64,000 nt of DNA, from contig NC_058519.1 of assembly GCF_904849725.1 (NCBI RefSeq), positions 110,472,881 to 110,536,880 of the forward strand. The letters run 5' to 3'. The notes under the pieces were generated by a model. It searched no databases and had not been told where the DNA came from. It saw only the letters and a program-made list of their open reading frames with translations. Source of the DNA: Hordeum vulgare subsp. vulgare. Taxonomy: Eukaryota; Streptophyta; Magnoliopsida; Poales; Poaceae. This document shows positions 47,306-58,377 of the stretch, piece by piece (within the stretch, counting starts at the first letter, position 1; every line of letters starts with the position of its first letter). Both the position numbers and the translations under genes were made by a program.

Positions 47306-49264
47306 TCAAGCCGCTGCCGAGTCAGCTTGTCTTGAGCTCTCCCCGCCTTCAATTCGTAAGTCGCCAAGCTTCCAGTTACACTTGGACAAGGCAATGAACT
47401 CGTCTTCATCATCAAGGAAGAGAGATAGGTCCAAGTCAAGATCAAAAGGATTCTTGGGACAACTAGGAACCAGACTAGCAGTTTCATATGCAGGAGGTGT
47501 CACCTTCTTTTTGTTCTCGTCATAGGCGGCTTGGTACTTGTTCAGTTCCAAACTGGCTGCCAGTTGAGTCGCCGTGTAGCGAGATTCTACGATGGTTCGG
47601 AGATAGTCCATCTCGGTGAATTCTGACCCGTCATCTTTCAGCTCAGGGTAGCCGGCGACTATTTCTTCGGTTTTGAGCTCCGGGGCGTAAGCTAAGCACC
47701 GACTCAGGGTGTTCAACACTCCCTTTCGGGCGGCTGATCTCTTTAACTCTTGTACTTGAGAAGGCAGCGTAGACAAGAAGCCAAGCATCTGCTTGATGGT
47801 CATTACTGGTCCCTTGTTGCCCATCACTGCCTTGACCGATAGCACGCCCCCGGTGTATAGGTGCTCAGCAAAGGTATATATGGCTTTTAATTTCAGCAGG
47901 CAGTCGTCCAGAAGATTGGCGGCTCGCGCACCTGCAAAGGGTACATCAGTATTCGATAGTTTTTTTATACCAGATTAGTTAGTCAAACAAGTTCAAAGAT
48001 AAAGCTTACCAAACATGGCGACTGTCATATTGGACACATGCTTTTTAAGCCGATCAGCTCTTGTTGGGCGGCTTCCAATTTCTCCTTTGCCTACTCAGCA
48101 CGCTTCAGGATGGCGGCTTGATCGGCCTTGGCTTTCTTCTCAAAAAATTTCTGGTCGGCCTTCATCTTCTCTAGATCAGCCTGCAGCAAGAGGAATTTCG
48201 TCTCCAACTCGGAGTGGGCATCCTGTTGTTCCGCTAGGTTTTTCTTTAAATTGGCTACCGCCGACTCAGTCTGTGCCATAGACTCCTGCACATCAAATTT
48301 GGGGAGACAAGTCTTAGAATTTTTGCAAGCAATACTCCTGACACTTGGGGGCTAATGTATGATTTTTTATCAAAGTCATACCGAATACAAGACTCGGCTC
48401 CTCTTCCAAAAGATGACCCGGCCCTTGGGGGCTACAGGTTGAAGTTTTTTTCTAATATAAGACTCGGCTCATCTTCCAAAAGTAACCGGCCCTTGGGGGC
48501 TACAGGTTGAAGTTTTTCTAATACAAGACCCGGCTCATCTTCCAAAAGATGACCCGGCCCTTGGGGGCTATAGGTTGAAGTTTTTTCTAATACAAGACCC
48601 GGCTCATCTTCCAAAAGATGACCCGGCCCTTGGGGGCTACAAGTTGAAGTTTTTTCTAATACAAGACCCGACTCATCTCCCAAAAGATGAGCCAGCCCTT
48701 GGAAGGCTAATGGGTGCAGGAAAATACATCAACATACCTCGTGTTTGGTCCTCATAAGGCGGAGCAAGCTTTTGTTCAGTTCAAAATCCTTCTCCAGATG
48801 ACTTGTGAAGCCGGAGCAAAGCAGGTCGAAATCCAGCTTCTCATATTGGGGGAGTTTGAGGGGTTATGCGTCGTCATCAGGGGAAAGGCGAGTCGCCTTG
48901 GAAATATGTTTGGAAAGCACGGTAGTTGGGGGAGTGGAGTAGCCAACGCCAGTGACCACGAAGTCTGGATCGTCAATCGCCTTGAGAGGGCTTGGCGGGT
49001 TACTCTGACCAGCGGTCTCCTTCAAAATGACGGGCGAGTCATCCCAGGCATCGGGAATATTGCCCGCAGGAATATCATAAGCCGTCGTTTGCTCCTCATC
49101 AGCCTCAGGAACAGAGGTGCTCGAGCCTAAGGCATCAGATGTTCGGAGAGCAGAAGGAGAGTCACCGGTTTTTATTCTCTTTGCTTGTGCCCTACGACAA
49201 AAGCACCAAGGTTAAAAGCACATGTCGTTGTTTAGAAAAATTGGGTTAACAAAGAAGACTTACC
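47306..49264 (-). pseudogene. Element C antisense gene, 5'-truncated
   Basis: On the minus strand exons are inferred at about 49264 (partial), 49191-48738, 48285-48010 (Glu/Lys/Gln-rich, coiled-coil-like) and 47931-47306. Splice sites are canonical: donors CACGAG|GTATGT and TTTG|GTAAGC; acceptors GATGTGCAG, CCTTTGCAG and GTCGTAG. The last exon (626 bp, same length as in D) encodes LSVKAVMGNKGP, LGFLSTLPSQVQEL, RKGVLNTLSRCLAYAPEL and KYQAAYDENKK, and is fully open. One TAA interrupts the exon 49191-48738. The PF04195-like first exon and promoter are absent: only about 240 bp separate 49264 from the 3' LTR. Function is unknown. Confidence 0.75.
48391..48710 (-). repeat. Intronic minisatellite of element C (5 units, 66-70 bp)
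   Basis: Units start at 48391, 48461, 48527, 48596 and 48665. Each has GGCTCATCTTCCAAAAGATG (an inverted CATCTT...AAGATG), then CCGGCCCTTGGGGGCTACAG. The second unit lost four bases in the hairpin. The array lies inside the intron 48737-48286 of the antisense gene. Confidence 0.92.
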
Positions 49265-49488
49265 CTTGCACATGAATCATCGGCGGGATAAGCAATTATG
49301 CGCAAAAGAGGATGAGGTTACAGTGTTGGGAGCCCTGGAACCAAGGGGATGAGGTGACGCCATTTAATACTATATGGTGACTCAGGTTAAGTACAACGGA
49401 TGGCGACTTAACATTCGCCGAAGGTCAAAAATGAGGAGAGTCGCCCCAAGTTGATGGGAGTTTATTGACACGAATGAATTCACGACAA
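49265..49488 (+). other. Element C sequence before the polypurine tract
   Basis: About 220 bp occupy the place of the 1-2 kb antisense first exon and promoter found in A and D. I see no coding or promoter motif, and it looks like a deletion junction. Confidence 0.55.
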
Positions 49489-49500
49489 TCTGGGGCCTAA
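49489..49500 (+). other. Element C polypurine tract
   Basis: TCTGGGGCCTAA directly precedes the 3' LTR, the same as in A and D. Confidence 0.88.
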
Positions 49501-49997
49501 TGTTGGGGATATTACCTGTGGGTAACCCGCCCTTAATGGGCCGGGTCACCAAAGGGGCGACTCACCATTAGTTATGCGTTCTACTGCCCACGAGTTGTAA
49601 GGCGGTTCAAAAGGATCGTGCGGATGGTGGAACGTCAAGGAAGCTCCTGATCGTGGAGAACACGACGACTTAGAGATAAGGAAAGCTACCAAGAGTAGAA
49701 TGGCAGGACTTTGTAAGCCCTAGGGCCTCGACCTGTATATAAAGGCGAGTCCCAGGGAGAGGTCAGGCAAGTTAGAGAGAATCGAGAGCTAGGTCAGGCG
49801 AGTTACGCCCTCCCTGTAATCGAAACCATTATTAATCCACACAAAGCAGGACGTAGGCTTTTACCTCCTCACGAGGGGCCGAACCTGGGTAAATCTGATT
49901 CTCGCTTTCGCTCACCCCCTTTGAGTCGCCAGCAAGGTGTGATGGCTCCATCTCTAAGTCCTTTCACAGGGACATCTGCCGTGACAAAACCACGACA
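49501..49997 (+). repeat. Element C 3' LTR
   Basis: 497 bp, starting TGTTGGGGATATTACC and ending ACCACGACA. About 24 substitutions separate it from the 5' copy (about 4.8%). Confidence 0.95.
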
Positions 49998-50289
49998 AGT
50001 ACCATTATCAGTAATGATGTTATGGGGATAACCAAAACGGAAAATCAGCTTCTTGAGGAACTTGACTGTCGTCTCTGCTTCGCAATTGCTGACCGCCTGT
50101 GCCTCACCCCACTTGGTAAACTTATCAACCGCCACCAATAGATGGGTCTTTTTGTCGGAAGACATTTTAAAGGGCCGACCATGTCAAGCCCCCAAACTAG
50201 GAAAGGCCATGTAATTGGGATCATGCGCAATTCCTAGGCCGACACATGTGCTTGACGTCCAAACTTCTGACATCCGTCACATTGGCACA
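49998..50289 (-). pseudogene. pol: Element D integrase, zinc-finger Cys half and core start
   Basis: The minus strand encodes QCDGCQKFGRQAHVSA, MIPITWPFLVWGLDMVGP (first catalytic Asp), then after one frameshift DKKTHLLVAVDKFTKW and FRFGYPHNIITDNGT (second Asp). Element C interrupts it at 49997, and G separates it from the His half of the finger at 51855. Confidence 0.88.
50285..50289. repeat. Target site duplication of element G (GCACA / GCGCA)
   Basis: GCACA at 50285-50289 matches GCGCA at 51855-51859 with one substitution. Removing G restores D's reading as Ile-Val-Arg-Gln-Cys-Asp-Gly-Cys. Confidence 0.82.
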
Positions 50290-51854
50290 TGCTATCCCTG
50301 GCAACGGCGCCAGAAATCCTTCGGCTACGGTGACAGAAACCTTCTGTCGTCTCTTGAGCTTGCGTTGGTTTTTCCCTTGAATAGGAAAGGGCGATGCAAC
50401 ACAGGAGTAGTAAGTATTTCCCTCAGTTTGAGAACCAAGGTATCAATCCAGTATGAGAATCTCGTCAAGTCCAGAGTACCTGCGCAAACACAAAAGAGCT
50501 TGCACCCAACGCTATAAAGGGGTTGTCAATCCCTTCAAGATTGATTGCAACGTGAGATCTGAAGGCGGAAAGTGCAACGAAGCAAAAGTGTAAGGCTGGA
50601 AATATGGTGTGGAGTAGACCCGGGGGCCATAGTGTTCACTAGAGGCTTTTCTAAAAATAGCAAGTATTATGGTGGGTGAACAAATTACTGTCGAGCAATT
50701 GATAGAACCACGCAAAGTCATGACGATATCTAAGGCAATGATCATACATATAGGCATCACGTCCTAGACAAGTAGACCGATACTTTCTGCATCTACTACT
50801 ATTACTCCACACATCAACCGCTGTCCAGCATGCATCTAGTGTATTGAGTTCATGACGAACAAAGTAACGCCTTAAGCAAGATGACATGATGTAGAGGGAT
50901 AATCTTAAACCAATGATGAAAACCCATCTTTTTACCCTTGATGGCAACAACATGATGCGTGCCTCTCTACCCCTTCTGTCACTGGGTGAGATCATTGTAC
51001 GGTATGAACCCAAAACCAAGCACTTCTCCCATTGCAAGAATCGTAGATCTAGTTGGCTAAACAAAACCCACAACTCAAAGAGAGTTACAAGGATATGAAA
51101 TCATGCATAAGAGAGAGCAGAAGAAACTCAAATAAGATTCATAGATAATCTGATCATAAATCCACAATTCATCGGATCTCGACAAACACACCGCAAAAGA
51201 AGATTACATCGGATAGATCTCCATGAAGATCATGGAGAACTTTGTATTGAAGATCCAAGAGAGAGAAGAAGCCATCTAGCTACTAGCTATGGACCCGTAG
51301 GTCTATGGTGAACTACTCACGCATCATCGGAGAGGTCATGGTGTTGATGAAGAAGCCCTCCGTATCCAAATCCCCCCTCCGGCAGGGCACCAGAACGTGC
51401 CCCAGATGGGATCTTGCGGAGACAGAAGCTTGCGGCGGTGGAAAAGTATTTTCGATGATCTCCTGATTTTTTCTAGGATTTTAGGGAATATATAGGCGCA
51501 AAACCTAGGGCAGAGGAGGTCCAGGGGGGCCACAAGCCAGGGAGGCCCGGCCTCCACCCTGGCCGGGGCTAGGGGGCTTGTGGGGTCCCTGGGGACCCCC
51601 TGCCTTGGTTCTCAAGTCTCCCGATCTTCTTCTGTTTCAGAAAAAATCTTTTCGGGGATTTTATTCCGCTTGGACTCCATTTCAAATCTTCCTCTGAAAA
51701 GGGTCAAAAACACGGAAAAAACAGGAAATGGCACTTGGCACTGAGTTAATAAGTTAGTCCCAAAAAAGATATAAAAGGCATACAAAACATCCAAAGTTTG
51801 ACAAGATAATAGCACGAAACCATCAAAAATTGTAGATACCTTGGAGACGTATCA
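50290..51854 (-). mobile_element. Element G: LTR plus primer-site remnant, same family as F
   Basis: On the minus strand it starts TGATACC/GTCTCC and runs through a 1510-bp LTR (51854-50345) homologous to solo LTR F. It then continues past the LTR end through a 32-base spacer and a primer site (TGGCGCCGTTGCCAGGGA, 50312-50295) and stops five bases later at GCA (50290), flanked by a target duplication. It is therefore neither a full element nor an ordinary solo LTR. It split the zinc finger of D's integrase. Confidence 0.88.
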
Positions 51855-52334
51855 GCGCACTATATCCTCTGCATCGGCATGAGTCGTCAACCAGTAGAAA
51901 CCATGTTGAAAAGCTTTTGACACCAAAGATCGTGACCCGACGTGATATCCGCAGTCGCTCGCATGTATCTCGTTGAGACTATCTCGCCCTTCTTCCGGGA
52001 AAACACAGTGCTGGAAAACCCCACAAGTACTTCGCTTGTGCAACTCGCCTTTGTGTATAACCATGGACTTGCACCGCCGCACGTTTTGCCTAGCAAAGAC
52101 TTCATCAGCTGACAACTTTCCTTGATCTAGATAAGCCATGTAAGGTATCATCCAGTCAGGAATTGCCTGGAGGATTATGTAACCATGGACCAACTGTGAC
52201 TCTAGGTCAGGAACTGTTATGTCTTCTTCAGAAAGCAACTTCACAGAAGGATTATGTAAGACATCCAAGAACACATTGGGGGCAACGGGCTTACATTGTG
52301 ATCCGAGTCGGGAGAGAGCATCAGCCACCTTGTT
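51855..52334 (-). pseudogene. pol: Element D RNase H-integrase connection and zinc-finger His half
   Basis: The minus-strand frame has VADALSRLGSQCKPVAPNVF, then the linker, RSTCGVFQHCVFPEEGRD, ASDCGYHVGSRSLVSKAF and FYWLTTHADAEDIVR. The first zinc ligand His is replaced by Tyr in GYHVGS (C: GHHAGS). The frame ends at insertion G. Confidence 0.85.
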
Positions 52335-53299
52335 CTATCGACGATCAATATGATCAACCTGATAGCCATGGAAATAACCCGCTACCTCAGTTACCGCACG
52401 CCTATAAGCCGCCATCAATGGATCCTTAGAGTCCCAGGTTCCTGATACTTGTTGAGCCACTAAATCTGAGTCGCCTAAGCACCTGACCTGGCTCAGGTTC
52501 ATCTCCTTAGCTATCCTGAGCCCATGAAGCAACACCTCATACTTAGCTGCATTGTTTGTGCAAGGAAACATGAACCGGAGAACATAGCAAAACTTGTCGC
52601 CTCTTGGGGACGATAACACCACTCAAGCTCTTGAGCCTTCCAACTGCCCAGAGCCATCAAAATGAATAGTCCAATATGTGTTATGAGGCCTATCTTTCGG
52701 AATATGCAACTCGGTCCAATCGTTGATGAAGTCTACCAGAGACTGAGACTTGATGGCAGTGCGAGGCATATACTTCACGTGATGAGGACCAAGCTCTATT
52801 GCCCATTTAGCAATCCGCTCAATGGCTTCTCGGTTCTGTGTTATCAGGCCTATATGTGTTATCAGGCCTATCTTAGCTATCCTGAGCCCATGACGCAACA
52901 CCTCGTACTTAGCTGCATTGTTTGTGCAAGGAAACATGAACCGCAGAACATAGCAAAACTTGTCACCTCTTGGGGACGATAACACCACTCCAGCTCTTGA
53001 GCCGTCCAACTGCCCAGAGCCATCAAAATGAATAGTCCAATATGTGTTATCAGGCCTTTCGGAATATGCAACTCGGTCCAATCGTTGATGAAGTCTACCA
53101 GAGCCTGAGACTTGATGGCAGTGCGAGGCATATACTTCACGTGATGAGGACCAAGCTCTATTGCCCATTTAGCAATCCGCTCAATGGCTTCTCGGTTATG
53201 TATAATGTCCCCGATTAGCGCATAGCTCACCATAGTGATTGGGTGCTCCAGGAAGTAGTGATTCAACTTCCGGATTGCCATGAAAATCCCAAAGACCAA
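52335..53299 (-). pseudogene. pol: Element D RNase H with internal segmental duplication
   Basis: RNase H motifs FDGSGQLEGS, NNAAKYEVLLHGLRIAKEM and CLGDSDLVAQQVSGTWDSKDP are present. A segment of about 330 bp covering the connection domain and the first third of RNase H is repeated in tandem (52506-52835 and 52872-53197), so those motifs occur twice. The duplication makes the enzyme non-functional. Confidence 0.87.
52506..53197 (-). repeat. Tandem segmental duplication in element D RNase H
   Basis: The unit CTTAGCTATCCTGAGCCC... to ...GGCTTCTCGGTT occurs at 52506-52835 and 52872-53197 (330 and 326 bp) with few differences. The 36-bp joint contains short repeats of GTGTTATCAGGCCTAT, which may mark the slippage or unequal-exchange point. 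Confidence 0.9.
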
Positions 53300-54466
53300 C
53301 TTCTACCAATGTGGATACCGCTGTTTGGACAGGGTCAACACTTCACTGACAAAATACACTGGCTGTTGAACAAGATATTCTTTGCCTTCTTCCTTGCGTT
53401 CAACAACCACCGCCACACTCACCACCTTAGAGTTAGCGGCAATGTACAAGAGCATTGGCTCTTTGTTGGCTGGGGCTGCCAGCACGGGCGGTTCAGCAAC
53501 TTGCTTCTTAAGGGCCTCAAAAGCCTCATTAGCCGCATCGGTCGAGACAAAGTGATCTATTTTCCTGAGCAGCTGATAAAGAGGGATAGCCTTCTCACTG
53601 AGGTGACTTATGAAATGACTCAGTGTCACAATACAAGACGCCATACGCTCGACCTGATTAATGTTAGCCGGCTTCCCAAGCGAAGTTATCGCCTTGATCT
53701 TGTCCGAGTTAGCTTCTCCGTCACGCTCGGACACCAGGAATCCCAGCAATTTTCCCACAGGAACCCCAAACACGCACTTGGTCAGGTTAAGCTTCATCTC
53801 ATACACCCGAGGTTGTCAAATGTCTCCTTGAGGTCGCCTAGAAGTGTTTCCTTCTTCTGTGACTTTACCACAATGACATCGACATAAGCATGGACGTTAC
53901 ATCCAATCTGGTTGTGCAAACAATTCTGAATGCAATGTTGATAAGTCTCCCTCGCTCTCTTGATCCCAAAAGGCATCAGACATAGGAAAAAGCACCAAAG
54001 GGGTGATAAAGGTCGTCTTCTCCTGATCCTCCTTGGCCATCTTGATCTGATGATAACCAGAGTACGCATCCAGAAAGCACAACCGCTCACAACCCTTCGT
54101 AGAGTCAATGATTTGATCGATACGGGGAAGGGCAAAAGGATCCTTCGGACAAGCTTTGTTGAGGTCTATATAGTCAATGCACATGTGAAAAGTGGCGTTC
54201 TTCTTGAGAACCAAGACCGGGTTAGCCAATCACCCAGGGTGAAAAACCTCGATGATGAACCCGGCGGCCAAGAGTCGGGCGACTTCTTCCCCAATTGCCT
54301 TGCGCCTATCCTCATTAAAACGATGAAGGTACTGACGAACCGGCTTCATCTTGGGATCTACATTGAGATGGTGCTCAGCGAATTATCTCGGTACTCCTGG
54401 CATGTCAGAAGGTTTCCATGCGAAGATGTCCCGATTCTCACGGATAAATTCGATGAGCGCGCTTTC
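53300..54466 (-). pseudogene. pol: Element D reverse transcriptase, catalytic site mutated
   Basis: The minus strand encodes CIDYIDLNKACPKDPF, FLDAYSGYHQIKMAKED, and in another frame the palm motif, which reads YVDV instead of YVDD (Val codon at 53877-53875). It continues KLLGFLVSERDGEANSDKI, RKIDHFVSTDAANEAFEAL and VYFVSEVLTLSKQRYPHW. Frameshifts occur near 54000 and 53810. Loss of the second catalytic Asp abolishes polymerase activity in known RTs. Confidence 0.88.
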
Positions 54467-55065
54467 CTATTTGGGATCCAAGATGGTCCCAACAGTAAAC
54501 TTCTTGGAAGAGTCACCAGGGACAAAATAAATTTGCTTGGTATCATCTTCCATTTCGAACTTAAGGGGCGGCTCAGAATAAACCGTCGGTTTTTCAACGG
54601 GCTCATGTGAGCTGGATCCACATTGGCCTTGTGGAACTTCAACTCTTCGGCAGCGCACACCAACTCAGCATATGTGGCGTCTCCTTCTTCGCACTCATGA
54701 GCTATCTTTCGGTTCCCATTGACTGTGATGGTGCCCTTGAGACCCGGCATTTTATGCTTAAGGTAGACAAAACAAGGCCGGGCCATGAAGCGAGCATAAG
54801 CCAGCCGCCCAAACAAAGCATGATAAGGACTTTTAATTCTGACCACCTCAAATATTAATGACTTGCTCCTGTAATTGGACTCATCACCAAAATCCACATT
54901 CAACTTGATCCGCCCAACAGGATATGTCGACTTGCCCGGAACAATGTTGTGAAAAACCGTGGTTGAGGGCATTAAGTCCTGCTCATCAAAGTTCATCTGC
55001 CGGAAGGTGTCATAGTACAGGCTGTTGATACTGCTACCTCCATCCATGAGGACTTTAGAGAGCGT
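54467..55065 (-). pseudogene. pol: Element D protease domain
   Basis: The minus-strand frame from about 55065 has a TAA just before TLSKV, then VLMDGGSSINSLYYD, FHNIVPGKSTYPVGRIKLNV and LFGRLAYARFMARPCF, and after a frame change near 54620 EMEDDTKQIYFVPGDSSKKF. It closes at TAG 54469-54467 in the context PK-stop-ESALI. A and C have the same TAG. Confidence 0.86.
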
Positions 55066-57886
55066 TTATCCACCAACCTTAGGTGCCACCACCAATGCCA
55101 AGTCGCCAGGGTTATTAATCTGAGGCGGGTGATAAGCTCTACTCCACGTGACAGGCTGTTCAGACCAGTTTAAGTATCTGGGAACCGCCGGCTCAGCCAT
55201 ATTGATGGCCCTCCTCTTTACTTTCTTATCCCTCTTACAGGTACTCGTGGTAAAGACATGGTATTTCCCACCATTCAACTGCTTTGGATTACTCTGAAAA
55301 CCGCCCTGGTTGTTTGGCTGCTGGAAATTGCCCTGGTCATTATAGTGATGACTGCCTTGGCCCGATGACTGTCCACCATTATTATGTGAGCCGCCTCGCC
55401 CTTGAGGACCTGGGTTAGGAAAGTCACTGAACAAACCTCCTCATGACCTGCCCGAGCCAAATTGACCCTGGTGGGAACCCTCATTACCTCCTTGGTGATC
55501 CCGGGACTCGTGAAGACGAAATTCCTACATCACAAAATAGTTTTCCCAAGAGTGAGTAGACGGGGCACCTAGGGTACTATCTTTAGGGCAAGGTCCCTTG
55601 AGCAGCTCTTCATAATTGTGCGGATTCCTTCCGCTGAAGCCCCGGTCCTGAAAGCCACGCTGACTCATGTTCCGACGCTGGTTCCGGGGTCCAACATTGG
55701 TGTTAGCAACAAAATCAGACATGCCATCTTGTTGCCTTCTTTTTCCTTGACCTCCGTGGTTGTTATTGCACCCAGGAGTCTGGAAGTGACCCTTTGCTCC
55801 ATCTCCCCTTTTAACTTCACTGGCCTTCTCGTCATCAGAGCCGGCATCCTTCATGTCGTCCGACTCTTCATACCTCGTGAGGATATCCATCAACTCGTCC
55901 ATATCTTACACCTTCGCTTGAGGCGGCCAAGCTTCAACACCAGGGGCTGAAAATGACAGCTCTTCTCCAAGATCAGCACGGCCTGACCCGCCGTAATGTC
56001 ATCCAAAGAGTGGATGATCTCCGCGACCCGCCTTGTCCAATGATGAGCTGATTCATCCACCCGCTGAACACAATGTTGTAGATCTGCGATGGTCATCGAA
56101 CGCTTGCAGGTTCCTCGAAAGTTTTTGACGAAGCGCTCCTTGAGTTCCGCCCAAGTGTTGATGGAGTTGGGTGGTAAGTTCTTCAACCACGTGCGAGCCG
56201 GTCCTTCCAACATCATGGCGAAGTACTTGGCGCAGACCGTGTCACTAGCATCAAGCATATCCATAGCCAGCTCATAACTCTCAACCCACGACCCCAGCTC
56301 AAGATCAGCCGTATAGTTGGGTACCTTACGAGGGCCCTTGAAGTCTCTGGGCATGCTCTCATTGCGTAGAGAAACATATAGGCAGGGGACACCTACATTC
56401 CTTCCTCCTTGCCCATTGTATCCAGGAGTCGGCTAGGCATAGGGTGGAACTCCCTGACCCTCCAATGCCGCTGTTGCCTCTGCCTCGGCCTGTCGGGCGG
56501 CTAGTGCAGCATTGACAAGCGCCTAAGAATTTGATGATAGCGGCTCTGGTGGATTGATCTGAGGTTGGTGTCGGTGGACATCGCTGGAAACCGCCAAAGG
56601 ATCATCTAGGCGACTCTTCGTATGGCTTGCCTGCAGCGTGGAGTGCAGACGATCACGACTGTATGAAAAACGTGCCTACTGGACTACCGCCGTTTTTAAC
56701 ATCTTGATGACGTTCCTTGCCTTCACTTCCAGAACGGTATTCCCACGAATAGGAAGAGACTCCAAGTGGTGGGTCGCAGCCAGCACATTATCCACCGGGT
56801 TGGAGAAGTGACCTTGAGGCATTTGGAAGTGCGAGCCGCCTGCGGGTTCAACAGGAGTTGCATTGGCTGCTGGACAATCTCAACCTGTGGATTGCTCTGG
56901 CGAGGCCGGTTATGGTCTGTGCCGGGCGTTTGCGGGCTGCTGAACAGGCGAGTAGGATTAAGGTTGGGTGGGACATGACTTTGACGCCTCCTGTGATAAA
57001 CAACGTTTGACGCGACCCGTTGGCGGTCCAGTCACCACGCCTCCAACTTCAAACGCTCCACCTCTTCGTCAATATGAGCCTGCTGATCCGCCATCCGGGT
57101 CTTCTCCGCATCGATCTGGCGCTGTATCTGAGCCATCTCTTCATGAAGTTTGGCCAATTCAGAATTAACTTCCTCTTGGTTATCAGCCGTCACAGCTACT
57201 GGCATGAGTTTTGACATCTCAACCATCAGATCCGACATGGCCTAGGCCGGCATCTTCCCAGATCCGGTGACCCCATTGGCGGTTGCCGCGTTTGGCTAGT
57301 CCTGAGCCGTCGTGGCCCCTGCGATATAGATGTTGACTTGGCAAGGTGGTTCCTGTGGCCCTTCCAAGATCGCCACCTCAAGGAACACGCCCAGCCTTCC
57401 CTTGTAGAGAGGGCAGATCGAGTCAGTATCTCTGATTGATGACTCGCCATTAGAACTGACAGTGGTATCTCCACCAGCTTCTGGCTCATCCAGGAGGCTA
57501 GCCCCGTGTGTGAAGCCGACGAAGACGCGACATCGTCTAATCCGAGACGTGGCGGGTTGGGCGACCCGAGCTGGCTCAACAATGTCGGTGCAGATGTCTG
57601 GCTCGGGAACCAGCGTTCCGATCTTGGCGATGAAGATGTGGATCTTGTCGAAGGGGACCCGGTAGCCTGATTCGATTGAACCGGCCTCGGGAACCCAGCT
57701 TGAATTGTCGATGTAACACTTTCCGCGGCGACTCTTGGTCATGAGGCCGACCGCGTAGCTCCCGAACCCTAGAAGGGATCCCTTCGAGAAATCAAGTCCT
57801 TCGTGCGCAGGCCCCACGGTGGGCGCCAACTGTCGTGGTTTTTTCACGACATATGTCCTCATGAAAGTACTTAGTGGTGAAGCCAT
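55066..57886 (-). pseudogene. gag: Element D gag
   Basis: The minus-strand frame opens in the LTR (MASPLSTFMRT, ATG at 57886), passes the primer site (QLAPTVG), then YAVGLMTKSRRGKCYIDNSS to a stop near 57296. A coiled-coil-like stretch follows (57238-57032, EEVNSELAKLHEEMAQIQRQ). The capsid frame is 56354-55890 (MPRDFKGPRKVPNY, MMLEGPARTWLKNLPPN, RGTCKRSMTIADLQHC), then a frame change near 55900, a basic Gly/Asn/Gln-rich segment, THSWENYFVM and VFTTSTCKRDKK. The particle protein is broken by at least four lesions. Confidence 0.87.
57811..57828 (-). other. Element D primer-binding site
   Basis: The minus strand reads TGGCGCCCACCGTGGGGC, two bases after the LTR end at 57831. It is identical to C. 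Confidence 0.9.
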
Positions 57887-58377
57887 CACAACTATGTGGC
57901 GACTCAAAGGGGTTGATCGGGAGTGGAAGACGAGTTTACCCAGGTTCGGCCCCTCAGATTGAGGTAAAATCCTACGTCCCGCTATGTGTATATTCTTGTG
58001 GAAATCGATTACAAGGGTGCGGATTCGCCTGACCTAGATCTCGATCGATGTTAACTTATTCTACCATCCCTAAAGACTTGCCTTTATATATAGGTCGAGG
58101 ACCTAGGTTTACAAGAGTCCGGGTCACCCTACAGTTCGTGAGTCGACATGTCTCTAACTCTCCTTGCCCCTTAAGCAAGGAAACTCCGGGTTACTCTTTT
58201 CCTGTATGGGCCGTAAGTCTCCCTCTTCATGTCTTGGGCCGCAACCGGCTCTCGTGGTATACGCCTTGTGTCTTCTGCTTCATAAATCATGGCCTGTCTT
58301 GAGTATGAATACTGAGCCGCCATTATCTTGACCCGGCCCCCTAGGGTGGGTCTCAGGGCGGGATAATATCCCCAACA
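57831..58377 (-). repeat. Element D 5' LTR
   Basis: 547 bp, TGTCGTGG... to ...CCCCAACA on the plus strand. It differs from the 3' copy at about 43 positions plus two 1-base gaps by hand count (about 8%). Confidence 0.95.

Larger units (their letters stand above)
39154..49997 (+). mobile_element. Element C: Tat-lineage Gypsy retrotransposon, youngest and best preserved
   Basis: The two 497-bp LTRs (39154-39650 and 49501-49997) differ at about 24 positions by hand count, with no length change. Primer site 39653-39670 and polypurine tract 49489-49500 are intact. Gag is broken by frameshifts. Pol (42325-46146) is one frame with four stops. The 3' region carries a truncated antisense gene lacking its first exon. 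The element sits in D's integrase gene between Thr of TDNGT and Asn of NLSK. It was probably mobilised by proteins from related copies, because its own integrase has a lethal change. Confidence 0.95.
32133..58377 (-). mobile_element. Element D: Tat-lineage Gypsy retrotransposon with antisense gene
   Basis: LTRs are 32133-32677 (545 bp) and 57831-58377 (547 bp), with a CCAAG duplication. The primer site at 57828-57811 and polypurine tract at 32690-32678 give minus orientation. D's own sequence excludes C (39154-49997) and G (50290-51854), leaving about 13.8 kb. Gene order on the minus strand is gag, protease, RT, RNase H, integrase, and then a 5.8-kb 3' region with the best-preserved antisense gene on the plus strand. 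The LTRs differ at about 43 of 545 positions by hand count, about twice the value for C, in agreement with C being inserted in D. Confidence 0.95.

Noticed and set aside
39154..49997. Recombinant element C without target duplication
   Set aside because: The flanks ATTAT and AGTAC look unrelated at first. Alignment to D's integrase codons shows a duplication with two substitutions.
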